Shown: positions 54,313 to 63,490, counted from the stretch's first letter. The stretch is DNA of 64,000 nt from Gammaproteobacteria bacterium (GCA_003134045.1 PLAH01000184.1:1-64000); one strand, 5' to 3'. Translations and numbers: made by a program. Notes: generated by a model not told the origin, from the letters alone.

Positions 54313-54905
54313 GGGGACGGGGATCTTTGATCTGCGCCGCGGTTGCGGTTTTATCGGGGGTCGCGCTGGGCGCTTCCGAGGCAAGGGCCGCGGTTCTGTC
54401 ACTGGGACCTCGTGGCGTGCAGGCACTCGTGTCGGAGCAATTGTTCAATCGCAAGGGCCGCTGGTATTTGATCGATGACGGCGCCTGCTACACCTATCTC
54501 GAATCGCCGCGAACTCATCTGGACGCGGGCCGTCTCGTGTTGAACGCGCACTTGTCGTCGAGGCTGGGCCAACGCATGGGCGATGCGTGCGCGGGCGCAG
54601 ATTTCGCGTCCAATGTCGCGCTGTCCGGTCGATTGCGCGCAGCCGACCGCCAATTGATCCTCGACGACATACGCATCGAGCGCGTCGACGACGAGTCGAC
54701 CCGCAGTGCGTTGGCCCTCGCGCTGCAGCTTGCGCCTCAAACCCTGCCGCGAGAGGCCCGCATCGACGTGTTGGAACTGGTCCGCAAGCAAGTCGTCGCG
54801 GTCGCGGGCTTGCCCGTACGCCTGGAGCAGTTTCATGTCGTGAATCTGACGACGCGTCCGGATGGAATCGTCGTTCAGTTCGATCTGAGCCTGAGCACTC
54901 CCTGA
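54309..54905 (+). CDS. Exported protein of unknown function
   Basis: 198 residues with a signal peptide (LICAAVAVLSGVALGASEARA). The mature part begins LSLGPRGVQALVSEQLFNRKGRWYLIDDGACYTYLESPRTHLDAGRLVLNAHL and appears rich in beta strands; two cysteines (ACYTY and DACAG) may form a disulfide. This resembles periplasmic lipid-binding beta proteins such as DUF1439 only in outline. No firm family. It overlaps the glycosyltransferase stop, so the pair probably acts together, for example on an exported glycolipid (inference). Confidence 0.6.
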   Translation: MRGRGSLICAAVAVLSGVALGASEARAAVLSLGPRGVQALVSEQLFNRKGRWYLIDDGACYTYLESPRTHLDAGRLVLNAHLSSRLGQRMGDACAGADFASNVALSGRLRAADRQLILDDIRIERVDDESTRSALALALQLAPQTLPREARIDVLELVRKQVVAVAGLPVRLEQFHVVNLTTRPDGIVVQFDLSLSTP

Positions 54906-54975
54906 GCAGCCGCGGGGCGAGCGCAAGCGGTTCGCGGCGGCCTGCCACGGACGATGCGATCCGGCCTCGCTACGA

Positions 54976-56340
54976 TCAATCCTCGCTACGCAGCTTGGCG
55001 ACCTTGGCCGCGCTGAGCTCGGAGCCCTTCGAGCCGAAGCGGGCGGTCACATAATTCGCGACGCTGGCGATCTCGGCATCCGAATAGGCATCGCCGAAAG
55101 CGGGCATGTTGGTCGAGGTGTCGGCCATGTGCCGCAGCGCGCCGTGAATGATGACTTGCGCCACATTCGTGGCGGTCGGATCGTTGACGCCGCGGGTGCC
55201 GGTGAGCGTGGCAAAGGGGAGCACGGGACTGACGCCGGTCCAGCCGTGGCAGCCTGCGCAGGCGCCTTCGTAGACTGCCCGGCCGCGGGTTGCGCTCGCG
55301 GCGGCAACCCCTTCGGCGTAGGACGCGGACGCCGGATTGGCGCGGGGTTCCGGCAGATCGGACGTCGCAACGTCCGGCACCGTACGCAGATAGGTAACCA
55401 TGGCGGTGATGTCGCTGGGACTCAAATGACTCAAGCTCTCGTCCACCACGTCGCCCATCGGGCCCGATGCGGTGCCGCGGCCGTCGGCATGCCCGAGCGA
55501 CAGATAGTGGGCGAGATCGGCATCGCTCCATGCGCCCACTCCGCTGCCGCGATTCGCAGTGATGTTGTATGCGCGCCATCCCGCCTGCACGGTGCCCGCG
55601 AATTTCTGGCGATTGTTCAACGCGAAAGCCAGATTGCGCGGCGTGTGACACTCGCCGCAATGTCCCATGGCCTCGGTGAGGTACGCGCCCCGGTTCCAGG
55701 CGGCGCTGCGCTCGACATTCGGCTCGTAGCGCTTGTCCGGATTGAAGAGCACCGACCAGATGCTCATCAGGCTGCGCTGATCGAAGGGGAAGGCCAGCGT
55801 GTTCTTCGGCGCGGGGGCATGCAGCGGTTTGAGCGTGAACAGGTACGCCATGATGGCGAGCGCGTCGGCATCGGACATGTACGTATAGCTGGCATAGGGC
55901 ATGGCGGGATACAGCTTGGTGTTGCCGCGGCCGATACCCTTGTGCATGGCGTCGAGGAAGTTGGCGTTGGTATAGCTGCCGATGCCCGTGTCGACATCGG
56001 GAGTGATGTTGGTCGAGTACAGCGTCCCGAACGGCAGTACGAACGCGCGTCCGCCGGCAAAGGGCGCGCCGTCCTTGGCGGTGTGGCATACCATGCAGTC
56101 CGCGGCGCGGGCCAGGTACTCGCCGCGCTCCACCAGGCTTGCGGATTTAAATTCAGGCGGTACGCCGGTAGGGTCCTCAGCGCGATAATCGGCGAGCGCC
56201 ACGCGCTTGCCGCCGGCGAAATCGGTGGGATGAGGACCGAACACGAGGTAGCCGCCGACCACGGCCGCCACAACGACGATGGCGGCCAGGGTCCACAGCA
56301 GGGGGTGAGCTGCGCGCCCGCGTTGCAGGTTTTTGTTCAT
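54976..56340 (-). CDS. Triheme cytochrome c, electron acceptor of the Mo hydroxylase
   Basis: 454 residues from the ATG at 56340 (the track start at 56829 is within the upstream gene). One N-terminal helix (LLWTLAAIVVVAAVVGGYLVF) anchors a periplasmic protein with three CxxCH sites: CMVCHTAKDG, CGECHTPRNLAF and CAGCHGW, each in its own c-type domain, as in cytochrome subunits of membrane alcohol and aldehyde dehydrogenases. It follows the molybdenum subunit by 14 bases and should pass electrons from it to the respiratory chain, possibly toward the aa3 oxidase encoded at 6.5-10.9 kb. Confidence 0.9.
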   Translation of the reverse strand: MNKNLQRGRAAHPLLWTLAAIVVVAAVVGGYLVFGPHPTDFAGGKRVALADYRAEDPTGVPPEFKSASLVERGEYLARAADCMVCHTAKDGAPFAGGRAFVLPFGTLYSTNITPDVDTGIGSYTNANFLDAMHKGIGRGNTKLYPAMPYASYTYMSDADALAIMAYLFTLKPLHAPAPKNTLAFPFDQRSLMSIWSVLFNPDKRYEPNVERSAAWNRGAYLTEAMGHCGECHTPRNLAFALNNRQKFAGTVQAGWRAYNITANRGSGVGAWSDADLAHYLSLGHADGRGTASGPMGDVVDESLSHLSPSDITAMVTYLRTVPDVATSDLPEPRANPASASYAEGVAAASATRGRAVYEGACAGCHGWTGVSPVLPFATLTGTRGVNDPTATNVAQVIIHGALRHMADTSTNMPAFGDAYSDAEIASVANYVTARFGSKGSELSAAKVAKLRSED

Positions 56341-56354
56341 GGCGGATTCCTTCC

Positions 56355-58559
56355 TTACGACTGGCCGGCAGCGGCGCTGGGTTTCGGGAATGGCAGCACG
56401 CGCATGCGCTTGCCGGTGGCCGCAAAGACGGCATTGGCCATCGCGGGACCGACGGGCGCGACACCCGGCTCGCCCACACCGGTCGGCGGCTCGGTCGAGG
56501 GCACGATGTACACTTCGACCTTGGGCATTTCGTTCATGCGCAGCACCCGGTAGCTGTTGAAATTGTCCTGCTCGACACGGCCTTCCTTGAGGGTGATCGC
56601 GCCGTACAAGATGGCGCCGACGCCAAAGCCGATCCCGCCCTCCATCTGCGCCGTGATGACGTCGGGGTTGATCGGCGTCCCGCAATCCACCGCGCACACC
56701 ACTCGATCGACCGTGACGTGACCTTGGTCGTCGACGCTCACCTCGACCACTTGGGCGACCAGCGTCTTGAACGCTTCGGCCACCGCGATGCCGCGGCCCT
56801 TGCCCTTGGGCATGGGCGCGCTGCTCCAACCCGCCTTCTCGGCCGCGAGTTCCAACACCGCTTTCATGCGCGGCTCATGTTCCAGCAGCTTGCGGCGGAA
56901 CGCGAAGGGATCTTCGCCCGCGGCGTGCGCCACCTCGTCGATGAAGGCTTCGACGGCAAACGTGGTGTGCGAGCTGCCGACGACACGCCACCAGAGTACC
57001 GGCACGCCGGTGGTGGTGGTCGACAAGTCCACCGAAATATTGGGAATGGCGTACGCAATGCTCGCAGCGCCTTCGACGGACGTGGGATCGACGCCGTTCT
57101 TGATCGCCGCGGCAAAAGAACTGCCGGCCATGATGGACTGGCCGACGATCACGTGGTGCCAGCCGGTCAATTCCTTCTTGTCGTTGAGGCTGGCTTCGAG
57201 TTTGTGGAAGTACATGGGCCGATACAAACCGCCATGAATGTCGTCCTCGCGGGTCCACTGCAGCTTGATGGGCGTACCGTCGGCGCCATAGGCCTTGGCG
57301 ATCGATACCGCTTCGACGATGTAATCGGAACCCGGATTGGCGCGCCGGCCGAAGCTGCCGCCCGCGTACAGCGTGTTGATGCTGACCTGCTGGGGTTCCA
57401 GTCCCGCGGTCTTTGCGGCGTTGGCCTGGTCGATCGTTTGGAATTGATCGCCCGCCCAGATCTCGCAGCCGGATGCGGTCAATTTAACGACAGCGTCCAG
57501 AGGCTCCATGGGCGCATGCGCGAGATAGGGAAACTCGTAGCTCGCCGATACCGTGTGAGCCGCGTTGCGCAGCGCCTGTGCGGCATCGCCGTCCTTGCGC
57601 GCAGAGACCGCCGGCTGGTCGGCGAGGCGGCGATACTCGTCCATCAATTCTGCGGAGCCGCGTTTCTCGGCGTGAGTGTCATCCCACTCCACCCGCAGCG
57701 CGTCGCGGCCGAGTTTCGCCGCCCAGAAGGTCTTGGCAATCACCGCGACGCCGCGCGGCACCGCGACCACCTTGACCACGCCCGGAACGGCGGAGGCCGC
57801 GGTTGCATCGAAGGATTTCACCGTCGAGCCGAATTGAGGCGGCCGCTTCAGCAGCGCCACCAGCATTCCGGGCAGCACGACGTCCAAGGTAAATTGCGCG
57901 GTTCCGTCGACCTTGGACGGCACATCGACGCGCGGCGCTTCGCGCCCGATCAGCTTGAAGTCCTTGGGATCCTTGAGGACCACTTTGTCCGGCACGGGCA
58001 GCAGCGCGGCCTTGCCCGCCAACGCTCCGAAGGTTGCCTGCCGTTTGCTGGCCGCATGGTAGACGACGCCCTTGTCCACCGTGATTTCCGTGCCGGGGAC
58101 TTTCCAGTCCTTGGCCGCCGCCGCCACCAGCATGGCGCGGCCCTTGCCGCCCGCTTCGCGAAGCTGCGTCCAGGAATTCGCCATCGCCGAACTGCCGCCC
58201 GTGCCCTGCATGCCGAACGCCAGATTGGCATAGCGCTTCGCGTCGGCGGGTGCGCTCTCGACGCGCACACTCGCCCAGTCGGCGTCGAGTTCCTCGGCAA
58301 CCACCGTGGCAATGCCCGTGTAGGCTCCTTGGCCCATCTCCACGTGTTTGGCGATCACCGTGACGGAGTTGTCGGAACCGATGCGCAGGAACGCGTTGGG
58401 CGCGAACAGCGCGCCGGCCGGTGCCGCCATCGCAGCGGCGCGCCGCGTAGCGCCCATCCATTCGAAGCTTATCGTCAATGCCGTGACGCCGGCGGCGCCC
58501 GCACCCTTCAAGAAGGCGCGCCGCGTCGGTCGTGGCGGCGCAGGAGTTTGAATAGCCAT
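56355..58559 (-). CDS. Molybdenum hydroxylase large subunit (IorB / aldehyde oxidoreductase-like)
   Basis: 734 residues. The N-terminal RRAFLKGAGAAGVTALTISF is a twin-arginine signal, so the enzyme is exported folded by Tat. VEMGQGAYTGIATVVAEELDADW and AYEFPYLAHAPMEPLDA-like segment SYEFPYLAHAPMEPLDA are typical of isoquinoline 1-oxidoreductase-type subunits binding molybdopterin cytosine dinucleotide; WRVVGSSHTTFAVEAFIDE lies near the cofactor. Substrate (aldehyde or N-heterocycle) is not determinable. No FAD subunit is encoded; electrons should go to the 2Fe-2S subunit and the cytochrome. Confidence 0.9.
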   Translation of the reverse strand: MAIQTPAPPRPTRRAFLKGAGAAGVTALTISFEWMGATRRAAAMAAPAGALFAPNAFLRIGSDNSVTVIAKHVEMGQGAYTGIATVVAEELDADWASVRVESAPADAKRYANLAFGMQGTGGSSAMANSWTQLREAGGKGRAMLVAAAAKDWKVPGTEITVDKGVVYHAASKRQATFGALAGKAALLPVPDKVVLKDPKDFKLIGREAPRVDVPSKVDGTAQFTLDVVLPGMLVALLKRPPQFGSTVKSFDATAASAVPGVVKVVAVPRGVAVIAKTFWAAKLGRDALRVEWDDTHAEKRGSAELMDEYRRLADQPAVSARKDGDAAQALRNAAHTVSASYEFPYLAHAPMEPLDAVVKLTASGCEIWAGDQFQTIDQANAAKTAGLEPQQVSINTLYAGGSFGRRANPGSDYIVEAVSIAKAYGADGTPIKLQWTREDDIHGGLYRPMYFHKLEASLNDKKELTGWHHVIVGQSIMAGSSFAAAIKNGVDPTSVEGAASIAYAIPNISVDLSTTTTGVPVLWWRVVGSSHTTFAVEAFIDEVAHAAGEDPFAFRRKLLEHEPRMKAVLELAAEKAGWSSAPMPKGKGRGIAVAEAFKTLVAQVVEVSVDDQGHVTVDRVVCAVDCGTPINPDVITAQMEGGIGFGVGAILYGAITLKEGRVEQDNFNSYRVLRMNEMPKVEVYIVPSTEPPTGVGEPGVAPVGPAMANAVFAATGKRMRVLPFPKPSAAAGQS

Positions 58560-58562
58560 GAG

Positions 58563-59024
58563 TTATGCCTTGACTGACTGAGCCGCGGAATGGATCGCGG
58601 CCCGGATACGGGAATACGTGGCGCAGCGGCAAATATTGCCGCTCATGGCGCCATCGATGTCGGCATCCGTCGGAGCGGCATTCTTTTCCAGCAGCGCCGT
58701 CGCCGACATCACCTGTCCGGATTGGCAATAACCACACTGCGGAACCTGGAGCGCGATCCACGCCGCCTGCACCGCCTTGGCTTGCTTGCTTTGCAGACCT
58801 TCGATCGTGGTGATGCTACGGCCGGCGACGGCGGCCAGCGGCATCACGCAAGAGCGGATCGCCTGGCCGTCGAGATGCACGGTGCATGCGCCGCACAGCG
58901 CCATGCCGCAGCCGAACTTGGTGCCGTGCAGACCCGCCACTTCGCGGATGGCCCAGAGCAGCGGCATGGTGGGATCTGCATCCAGTATGGTGGGACTGCC
59001 GTTGAGCGTGAACGCGATTGACAT
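58563..59024 (-). CDS. 2Fe-2S subunit of the Mo hydroxylase (IorA-like)
   Basis: 153 residues with the plant-type ferredoxin cluster [20 protein letters not shown] and the second cluster [10 protein letters not shown] ... [18 protein letters not shown], the standard two-cluster small subunit. It has no signal peptide and probably travels with the large subunit's Tat signal. First gene of the iorA-iorB-cytochrome operon; GGAG precedes the ATG. The ~220 bases upstream contain a TAGAAT -10-like sequence but no good -35. Confidence 0.93.
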   Translation of the reverse strand: MSIAFTLNGSPTILDADPTMPLLWAIREVAGLHGTKFGCGMALCGACTVHLDGQAIRSCVMPLAAVAGRSITTIEGLQSKQAKAVQAAWIALQVPQCGYCQSGQVMSATALLEKNAAPTDADIDGAMSGNICRCATYSRIRAAIHSAAQSVKA

Positions 59025-59241
59025 GGATGACTCCGTGAGTTGTCATTCGATTCTACAAACTTCGCGGCGGTAAAAAAAAGAAAGTTTTGCCCGTGCGCCG
59101 ATGCGCGAAAGTACCTAAATCGTAGTATCCCGCCGTATATCACGGTGCCTCGCGCCAGCATCGCTACCCGCCAAGAAGGCCCCATGGCGGCAGTCGAATG
59201 GTGAGCCCCGCGGGCGCGCTGATCCAATCCCTCGCGGCTGA

Positions 59242-59670
59242 TCAGCGACTGATGGGTCGCTCCGTAAATCCGCGACACACCGCAGCCAGCTTGTTGCCGT
59301 CGGGATCTCGCACGTAGGCCGCGTAGAAGTCCGGGTTGTATTGAGGCCTGAGTGCGGGTGCGCCTTCGGACGTGCCTCCTGTCGCAAGCGCCGCGGCATG
59401 GAACTCGTCAACCTCGCTCCACGACATCGCCGTCAGGGCGACCATGGTGCCGTTCCCCGGCGTGGCCGATTTGCCATCGAAGGGCGGGCACACCCATAAG
59501 GCGACCTCCGTCGCACCGCCGTTTTCGTACGTGCCCCAACCCGCCCACCCATCCCACTCGTTCTCGCCCGACGTATCGCAGCGGCCAATGCCGAGCGCGC
59601 CGAGCGTCGCGTCGTAGAAGCGAGTCGCGCGGTTCAGATCGTTGGTACCAACACACACGTAGGTAAACAT
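59242..59670 (-). CDS. VOC (glyoxalase/bleomycin-resistance-like) protein
   Basis: 142 residues from the ATG at 59670. FTYVCVGTNDLNRATRFYDATLGALG is the start of a VOC fold and FYAAYVRDPDGNKLAAVCRG the end, with a possible metal glutamate lost (the usual GHxxE pattern ends KLAAVC). Members act in lactoylglutathione metabolism, resistance or dioxygenation; no specific role. It starts 4 bases after the neighbouring LysR pseudogene. Confidence 0.8.
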   Translation of the reverse strand: MFTYVCVGTNDLNRATRFYDATLGALGIGRCDTSGENEWDGWAGWGTYENGGATEVALWVCPPFDGKSATPGNGTMVALTAMSWSEVDEFHAAALATGGTSEGAPALRPQYNPDFYAAYVRDPDGNKLAAVCRGFTERPISR

Positions 59671-59674
59671 GCAA

Positions 59675-60118
59675 TCACCCTGTAGCGGCAAGCGGCAAGT
59701 CGGCGAGCCGTAGCTCCCGATCCAACCAGTCGACGAATGCCCTGCGTGCTGCCACGGTTGACCGCTCGGTCGACTCGAGCAGCCAATAGGCGCCGAACGT
59801 CACGGCCGTTCGACCGATCCGCGTCAGTCCGGCAGCCTTCAAATTGGATCCGATATAAATTGGCGCGCTCAACGCGACCCCCTGGCTGCGTACCGCGGCG
59901 GTGAGCGCGAGCGACGAGTCGTTGAGGTGCAAATGCTTTGCGCGCTCATATCCTGGAAGGTTAGCGGCTGCGAACCAGCTTCGCCACGCCGTACCGTCAT
60001 CGTCGTGCAACAACCGATACCTCGTGACGTAATCGTCGATGGCCAGGCCAGCGCGCCGTCCGGCACCAGCCTCGAAGGCGCGTAGTCCTAGCAGCGATGG
60101 CAGCCGACTGAAGGTCAT
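59675..60118 (-). pseudogene. LysR-type regulator with large internal deletion
   Basis: 147 residues in one open frame. The first 18 residues, FSRLPSLLGLRAFEAGAG, are the N-terminal start of a GcvA-like LysR DNA-binding domain. They run directly into GRRAGLAIDDYVTRYRLLHDDDGTAWRSWFAAANL, which belongs near the middle to end of the effector domain. About 140-160 residues, including the helix-turn-helix, are missing, so it cannot bind DNA as a normal LysR protein. The deletion keeps frame. Probably once regulated the adjacent VOC gene. Confidence 0.75.
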
Positions 60119-60705
60119 CGAGGCTTAGGCTCCGGCGTAGCGAGTTCTTCGCATAACTCTAGGTTATCCCATAGCGCGTGACAAATCGTTTGTGGATGTT
60201 GCGCGTCGGCGGTGCAATGGCGTCGCGGCACATCTCTCTGGAGGCCACATGAACCCACTCGGTATGACGGTGCTGTTGGCGTTGTCTGCATACGATGCGA
60301 AACGCGCGCCTCAGCGTAAGGAACACGGCGACCCGCCCATGCGCTGCCATTTCGCACCCCTGCCGGAAGCGCGGCGTCCGTGGCGCTGGTTCGGTCAGCG
60401 CGAGGCGGCCCGCGACCTCGGTGGGTGCCGAACGTGCAGGCGAGACTGAGGACGCTCGTCGCTGCAGCGCTGTAAGCGTGTTCCGTGAACAAGAACCGGA
60501 GTGTGCGCCCGACAAAGGCTTGCTAACTTGGCTTACGTCAACCAACGCAAGGACGGCGCCATGCAGCGGCGAGTGCCATAGGGCGCGCGATGATGTGAGC
60601 CGCTTGCATTCGGGTCATCGCCATACCGCGGGTATAATCTTTGACGAAGGCATGTGAGCGCGGCCACGCCCAAGCCCGCTGACGGCGGCTCACGAGGACG
60701 GAATC
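60119..60705. other. Long stretch without a convincing gene
   Basis: 587 bases between the LysR pseudogene and alkB. It contains one small ORF with a good ribosome site (listed separately) and a perfect TATAAT at 60633-60638 without a clear -35, a possible promoter element of alkB about 70 bases from its ATG. The minus-strand ORFs of 125-128 codons here resemble no family. Confidence 0.4.
60249..60449 (+). CDS. Small hypothetical protein
   Basis: 66 residues starting at an ATG preceded by CTGGAGGCCAC, a good ribosome site, which is the main argument for it. The product (NPLGMTVLLALSAYDAKRAPQ..., Arg-rich end with GGCRTCRRD) has a short hydrophobic start and no recognisable family. It may be a chance ORF in decayed DNA. 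Confidence 0.25.
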   Translation: MNPLGMTVLLALSAYDAKRAPQRKEHGDPPMRCHFAPLPEARRPWRWFGQREAARDLGGCRTCRRD

Positions 60706-61359
60706 ATGTCAGCAACATTCGATGAGGTTTTTGCATTACCCGACGGTCGGGTGCTGCCCATCGGCCCGAGCGCGTTCGTGCTGCCCGGATTCGCGCGCCT
60801 GTCGATGGACGACGTGCTGCCTACGCTCTCCGAGATTGCACGGCGGTCTCCCTTTCGTCACATGGTGACCCCCGGAGGGGATACGATGTCGGTGGCGATG
60901 ACCAACTGCGGGCGCTTGGGCTGGGTCACCGACCGCCGCGGCTATCGCTACACGGAGGACGATCCTGACACCGGCGCACCATGGCCGGCCATGCCGGCAG
61001 CGCTGTCGCAGCTGGCGCGAGCGGCGGCGGCTGCCGCCGGATTCACCGCATTCGAGCCCGATGCATGTTTGGTCAATCGGTATTTGCCCGGTAATCGGCT
61101 CTCGCTGCACCAGGATAGGAATGAGCGCGACTTCGATTCGCCGATCGTTTCGGTGTCGTTGGGAATCCCCGCGGTTTTTCTGTTCGGCGGACACAAACGC
61201 AGCGACAAGCCGCTACGCGTGCCACTGATGCACGGCGATGTCGCAGTGTGGGGCCGTGAGGACCGCCTGAGATTCCATGGCGTGATGCCCCTCAAAGAGA
61301 ACTCGCATCCCTTGCTGGGCGGACAACGCATCAATCTCACGTTTCGCAAAGCCGCCTGA
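60706..61359 (+). CDS. alkB: Alpha-ketoglutarate-dependent DNA repair dioxygenase AlkB
   Basis: Oxidative demethylase that repairs 1-methyladenine and 3-methylcytosine in DNA. 217 residues, as in E. coli. ACLVNRYLPGNRLSLHQDRNERDFDSPIVSVSLG carries the HxD iron ligands and the FLFGG strand follows; the second histidine is in RFHGV and the 2-oxoglutarate arginines in RINLTFRKA. GAGGACGGAATC gives a moderate ribosome site. Convergent with ada. Confidence 0.95.
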   Translation: MSATFDEVFALPDGRVLPIGPSAFVLPGFARLSMDDVLPTLSEIARRSPFRHMVTPGGDTMSVAMTNCGRLGWVTDRRGYRYTEDDPDTGAPWPAMPAALSQLARAAAAAAGFTAFEPDACLVNRYLPGNRLSLHQDRNERDFDSPIVSVSLGIPAVFLFGGHKRSDKPLRVPLMHGDVAVWGREDRLRFHGVMPLKENSHPLLGGQRINLTFRKAA

Positions 61360-61452
61360 GTCCCCGACGGTGGTGCCCAAGCCCGGACATTGACGGGCCG
61401 GCCGCGGAGGCTGTTCAAGGCTCCGGACGTGCCCGCGTCGCTGACGGAATGC

Positions 61453-61471
61453 CGTGCTGCCGATCAGCACG
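61453..61471. terminator. Hairpin between convergent alkB and ada
   Basis: CGTGCTG-CCGAT-CAGCACG, a perfect seven-base stem in the 194-base gap between the two genes. No T-tract follows on either strand, so it is only a possible bidirectional stop; nothing else was seen in the gap. Confidence 0.35.
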
Positions 61472-61553
61472 ACATTGATGGCTTCTCGAACCGAGCGCCA
61501 GCCCCTCGAGCCGTGGGCAGCGACCGGAGAATCACCATCCCAGGCACTTTATA

Positions 61554-62633
61554 TCAGGTCAAGGCCTCCCGCTCGATGAGTGCTCGCTTGCGCTCGATCC
61601 CCCAGCGGTAACCGGACAACTCACCGTCGCTGCGCACGACGCGATGACATGGAATGGCCACGGCAATCGCGTTTGCGGCACAGGCCCCGGCCACCGCACG
61701 TATCGAGCGCGGCGAACCCATTTTCCGCGCGATCTCTCGATAGCTCGCGGTCTGCCCGGGGGGGATCTCACGCAGCGCCTGCCACACGCGCTGCTGGAAG
61801 GCGGTTCCTCGGACATCCAACGGCAGATCGAGACCGATCCCGGGCGACTCGACGAATCCAACGACTTGCGCCACGAGGGATTCGTAATCTTCGTTGCCGC
61901 CAATCAATGTCGCGCGCGGAAATTGGTCTTGCAGACTGCGAACCAGTGCTTCCGGATCATCGCCGATCAGAATGGAAGCGACGCCTTTGTCGCTGGATGC
62001 CACGAGAATCGCGCCAAGCGAACATTGCCCCACGGCAAAGCGCAGTTCCTCGTTGGCGCCGCCGGCGCGAAACCGCTGCGGCGTCATCCCGAGCATGCCG
62101 GTTGACTGCTCGTAGAAGCGCCCGCTCGAATTAAACCCGCCGTCGTAAATCGCCTCGGTCACCGACGCTGCCGTGACCAACCTGTCGCGGACTCGCGCCG
62201 CTCGGTGGGCGCTCGCGTAGGCTTTCGGCGTCAGGCCAGTAACCTGTTTGAACAGCCGATGAAAGTAGCCGGGGCTCAGGTCCACCGCATCGGCCAGCTC
62301 TGTCAGGGACGGGGCCGACTCCCGCTCTTCGATGAGCCGGCACGCCTTGGCGACGATGACCGCGTTCTCCGCGTCCGGCGCCGGACCGTCGGGACGACAG
62401 CGTTTGCAGGGTCGGAAGCCGGCCTTGCGAGCCAGCTCTTGCGTCCCGTAGAACGTGACATTCTGCGGGTTCGCCCGCCGGGAGGAACACGAGGGCTTGC
62501 AATAGACCCCGGTTGTTGCGACGCCGTACCAGAACACCCCGTCCGCTCCGGCATCACGCTCGACAACGCGCTGCCAGCGGGGATCCTGCGTGGTCGCCGG
62601 GCTTTCGTCTTTCTTTCGAGCGGTGGCTGCCAT
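61554..62633 (-). CDS. ada: Bifunctional regulator / methylated-DNA cysteine methyltransferase Ada
   Basis: Repairs alkylated DNA and activates the adaptive response. 359 residues from the ATG at 62633, which has GGAGA nine bases upstream; earlier ATGs at 62639, 62648 and 62723 are less suited. N-terminal zinc domain FWYGVATTGVYCKPSCSSRRAN with GFRPCKRCRP supplies the four cysteines, then an AraC-type helix-turn-helix (FHRLFKQVTGLTPKAYASAHRA) and the O6-methylguanine methyltransferase domain with IPCHRVVRSDG. Confidence 0.95.
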   Translation of the reverse strand: MAATARKKDESPATTQDPRWQRVVERDAGADGVFWYGVATTGVYCKPSCSSRRANPQNVTFYGTQELARKAGFRPCKRCRPDGPAPDAENAVIVAKACRLIEERESAPSLTELADAVDLSPGYFHRLFKQVTGLTPKAYASAHRAARVRDRLVTAASVTEAIYDGGFNSSGRFYEQSTGMLGMTPQRFRAGGANEELRFAVGQCSLGAILVASSDKGVASILIGDDPEALVRSLQDQFPRATLIGGNEDYESLVAQVVGFVESPGIGLDLPLDVRGTAFQQRVWQALREIPPGQTASYREIARKMGSPRSIRAVAGACAANAIAVAIPCHRVVRSDGELSGYRWGIERKRALIEREALT

Positions 62634-62700
62634 GGTCATCTTCTCCATTAAAGCTGGGCGACCAGATTGACCCACCTCATGGTGTCGGACACTCCGAGTC

Positions 62701-62713
62701 TTGCTTTTGAATT
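62701..62713 (-). promoter_or_regulatory. Ada-box-like operator upstream of ada
   Basis: Minus strand AATTCAAAAGCAA contains AAT-N6-GCAA, the arrangement of the A and B boxes bound by methylated Ada in E. coli. It lies about 70 bases upstream of the chosen start, consistent with autoactivation. Short motif, so moderate confidence. Confidence 0.45.
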
Positions 62714-62728
62714 CTCCAGTCATCCAGC

Positions 62729-63490
62729 CTAGCGCGCCTTGTTTGAGACGCGCGCAACGAGTTCGTCCAATCGCGAAAGAAAGATCTGCAGGACCGGGGA
62801 GTCATTGTCCTTCTTGTAGCCGATGCATAGATCGATCGTCGGCGGCTCGCCCTTGAGTGGACGGCTCGTCACCGACGAGTGGAGCAGATTCTTGGCGTAC
62901 GTGGGCAGCAGCGCCACACCGCGCGTCGACGTAATGAGCGACATCACTCCGGCGAGGTTGTCCACCTCATGGCTCGGCTTGATATGGATGCGGCAGTGTT
63001 TCAGGTAAGCGTCGATCACGATCCGCAATGCGGGCGGCCGCCCCAGGCCGCTCAGCGCCTTGCCCGATACGCTCAGAAATATTTCGTTCGCGATGTCCTG
63101 TGGGTCGATCGAGTCCAGGGCGGCGAGACGATGATCGTTCGGCATAAACACCTCCAAGGGCTCTTTGACCAAGAAGCGGAATGCCAGATCGGATGTTCCC
63201 TCTTCCCGTCGAAGGAAGGCGGCGTCGATGCTGCCTTTCGAGAGAGCCACGGCAAGCTGAGGAGATACCTGGCTCGATACCACGACATGGATGTTGGGCA
63301 GCTCGTCGCGCAAGAGCTGCAAGGCTTCGGGCAGCCACGTCGATTCGTGTCCGGTCAAGAACCCAAGCACGAAGTACGGCTTGGCAGGTTCGGCCAGCCG
63401 GCGCGCGGACTCGACCGCGATCTCGACCTGCGACAGCACCACACGAGCATGGTCCAGAAAGACTCGCCCCGCTGCTGTGAGTTCGACGCC
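62729..63490 (-). pseudogene. LysR-type regulator lacking its DNA-binding domain
   Basis: Frame from GVELTAAGRVFLDHARVVLSQVEIAVESARR (the linker right after the helix-turn-helix) through a full effector domain (FVLGFLTGHESTWLPEALQLLRDELP ... GVALLPTYAKNLLHSSVTSRPL) to the stop. The first ~55 residues are missing; upstream codons in the same frame are antisense of the SDR gene, and the track start at 63787 is spurious. Cannot bind DNA as a normal regulator. Confidence 0.85.

Noticed and set aside
56718-58577. 619-codon plus-strand ORF opposite the Mo hydroxylase gene
   Set aside because: Shadow of the minus-strand gene, which has the full family signature and a Tat signal.
60115-60545. Overlapping minus-strand ORFs of 125 and 128 codons
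   Set aside because: No ribosome site, no family resemblance and Arg/Thr/Pro-rich composition; treated as non-coding decay.
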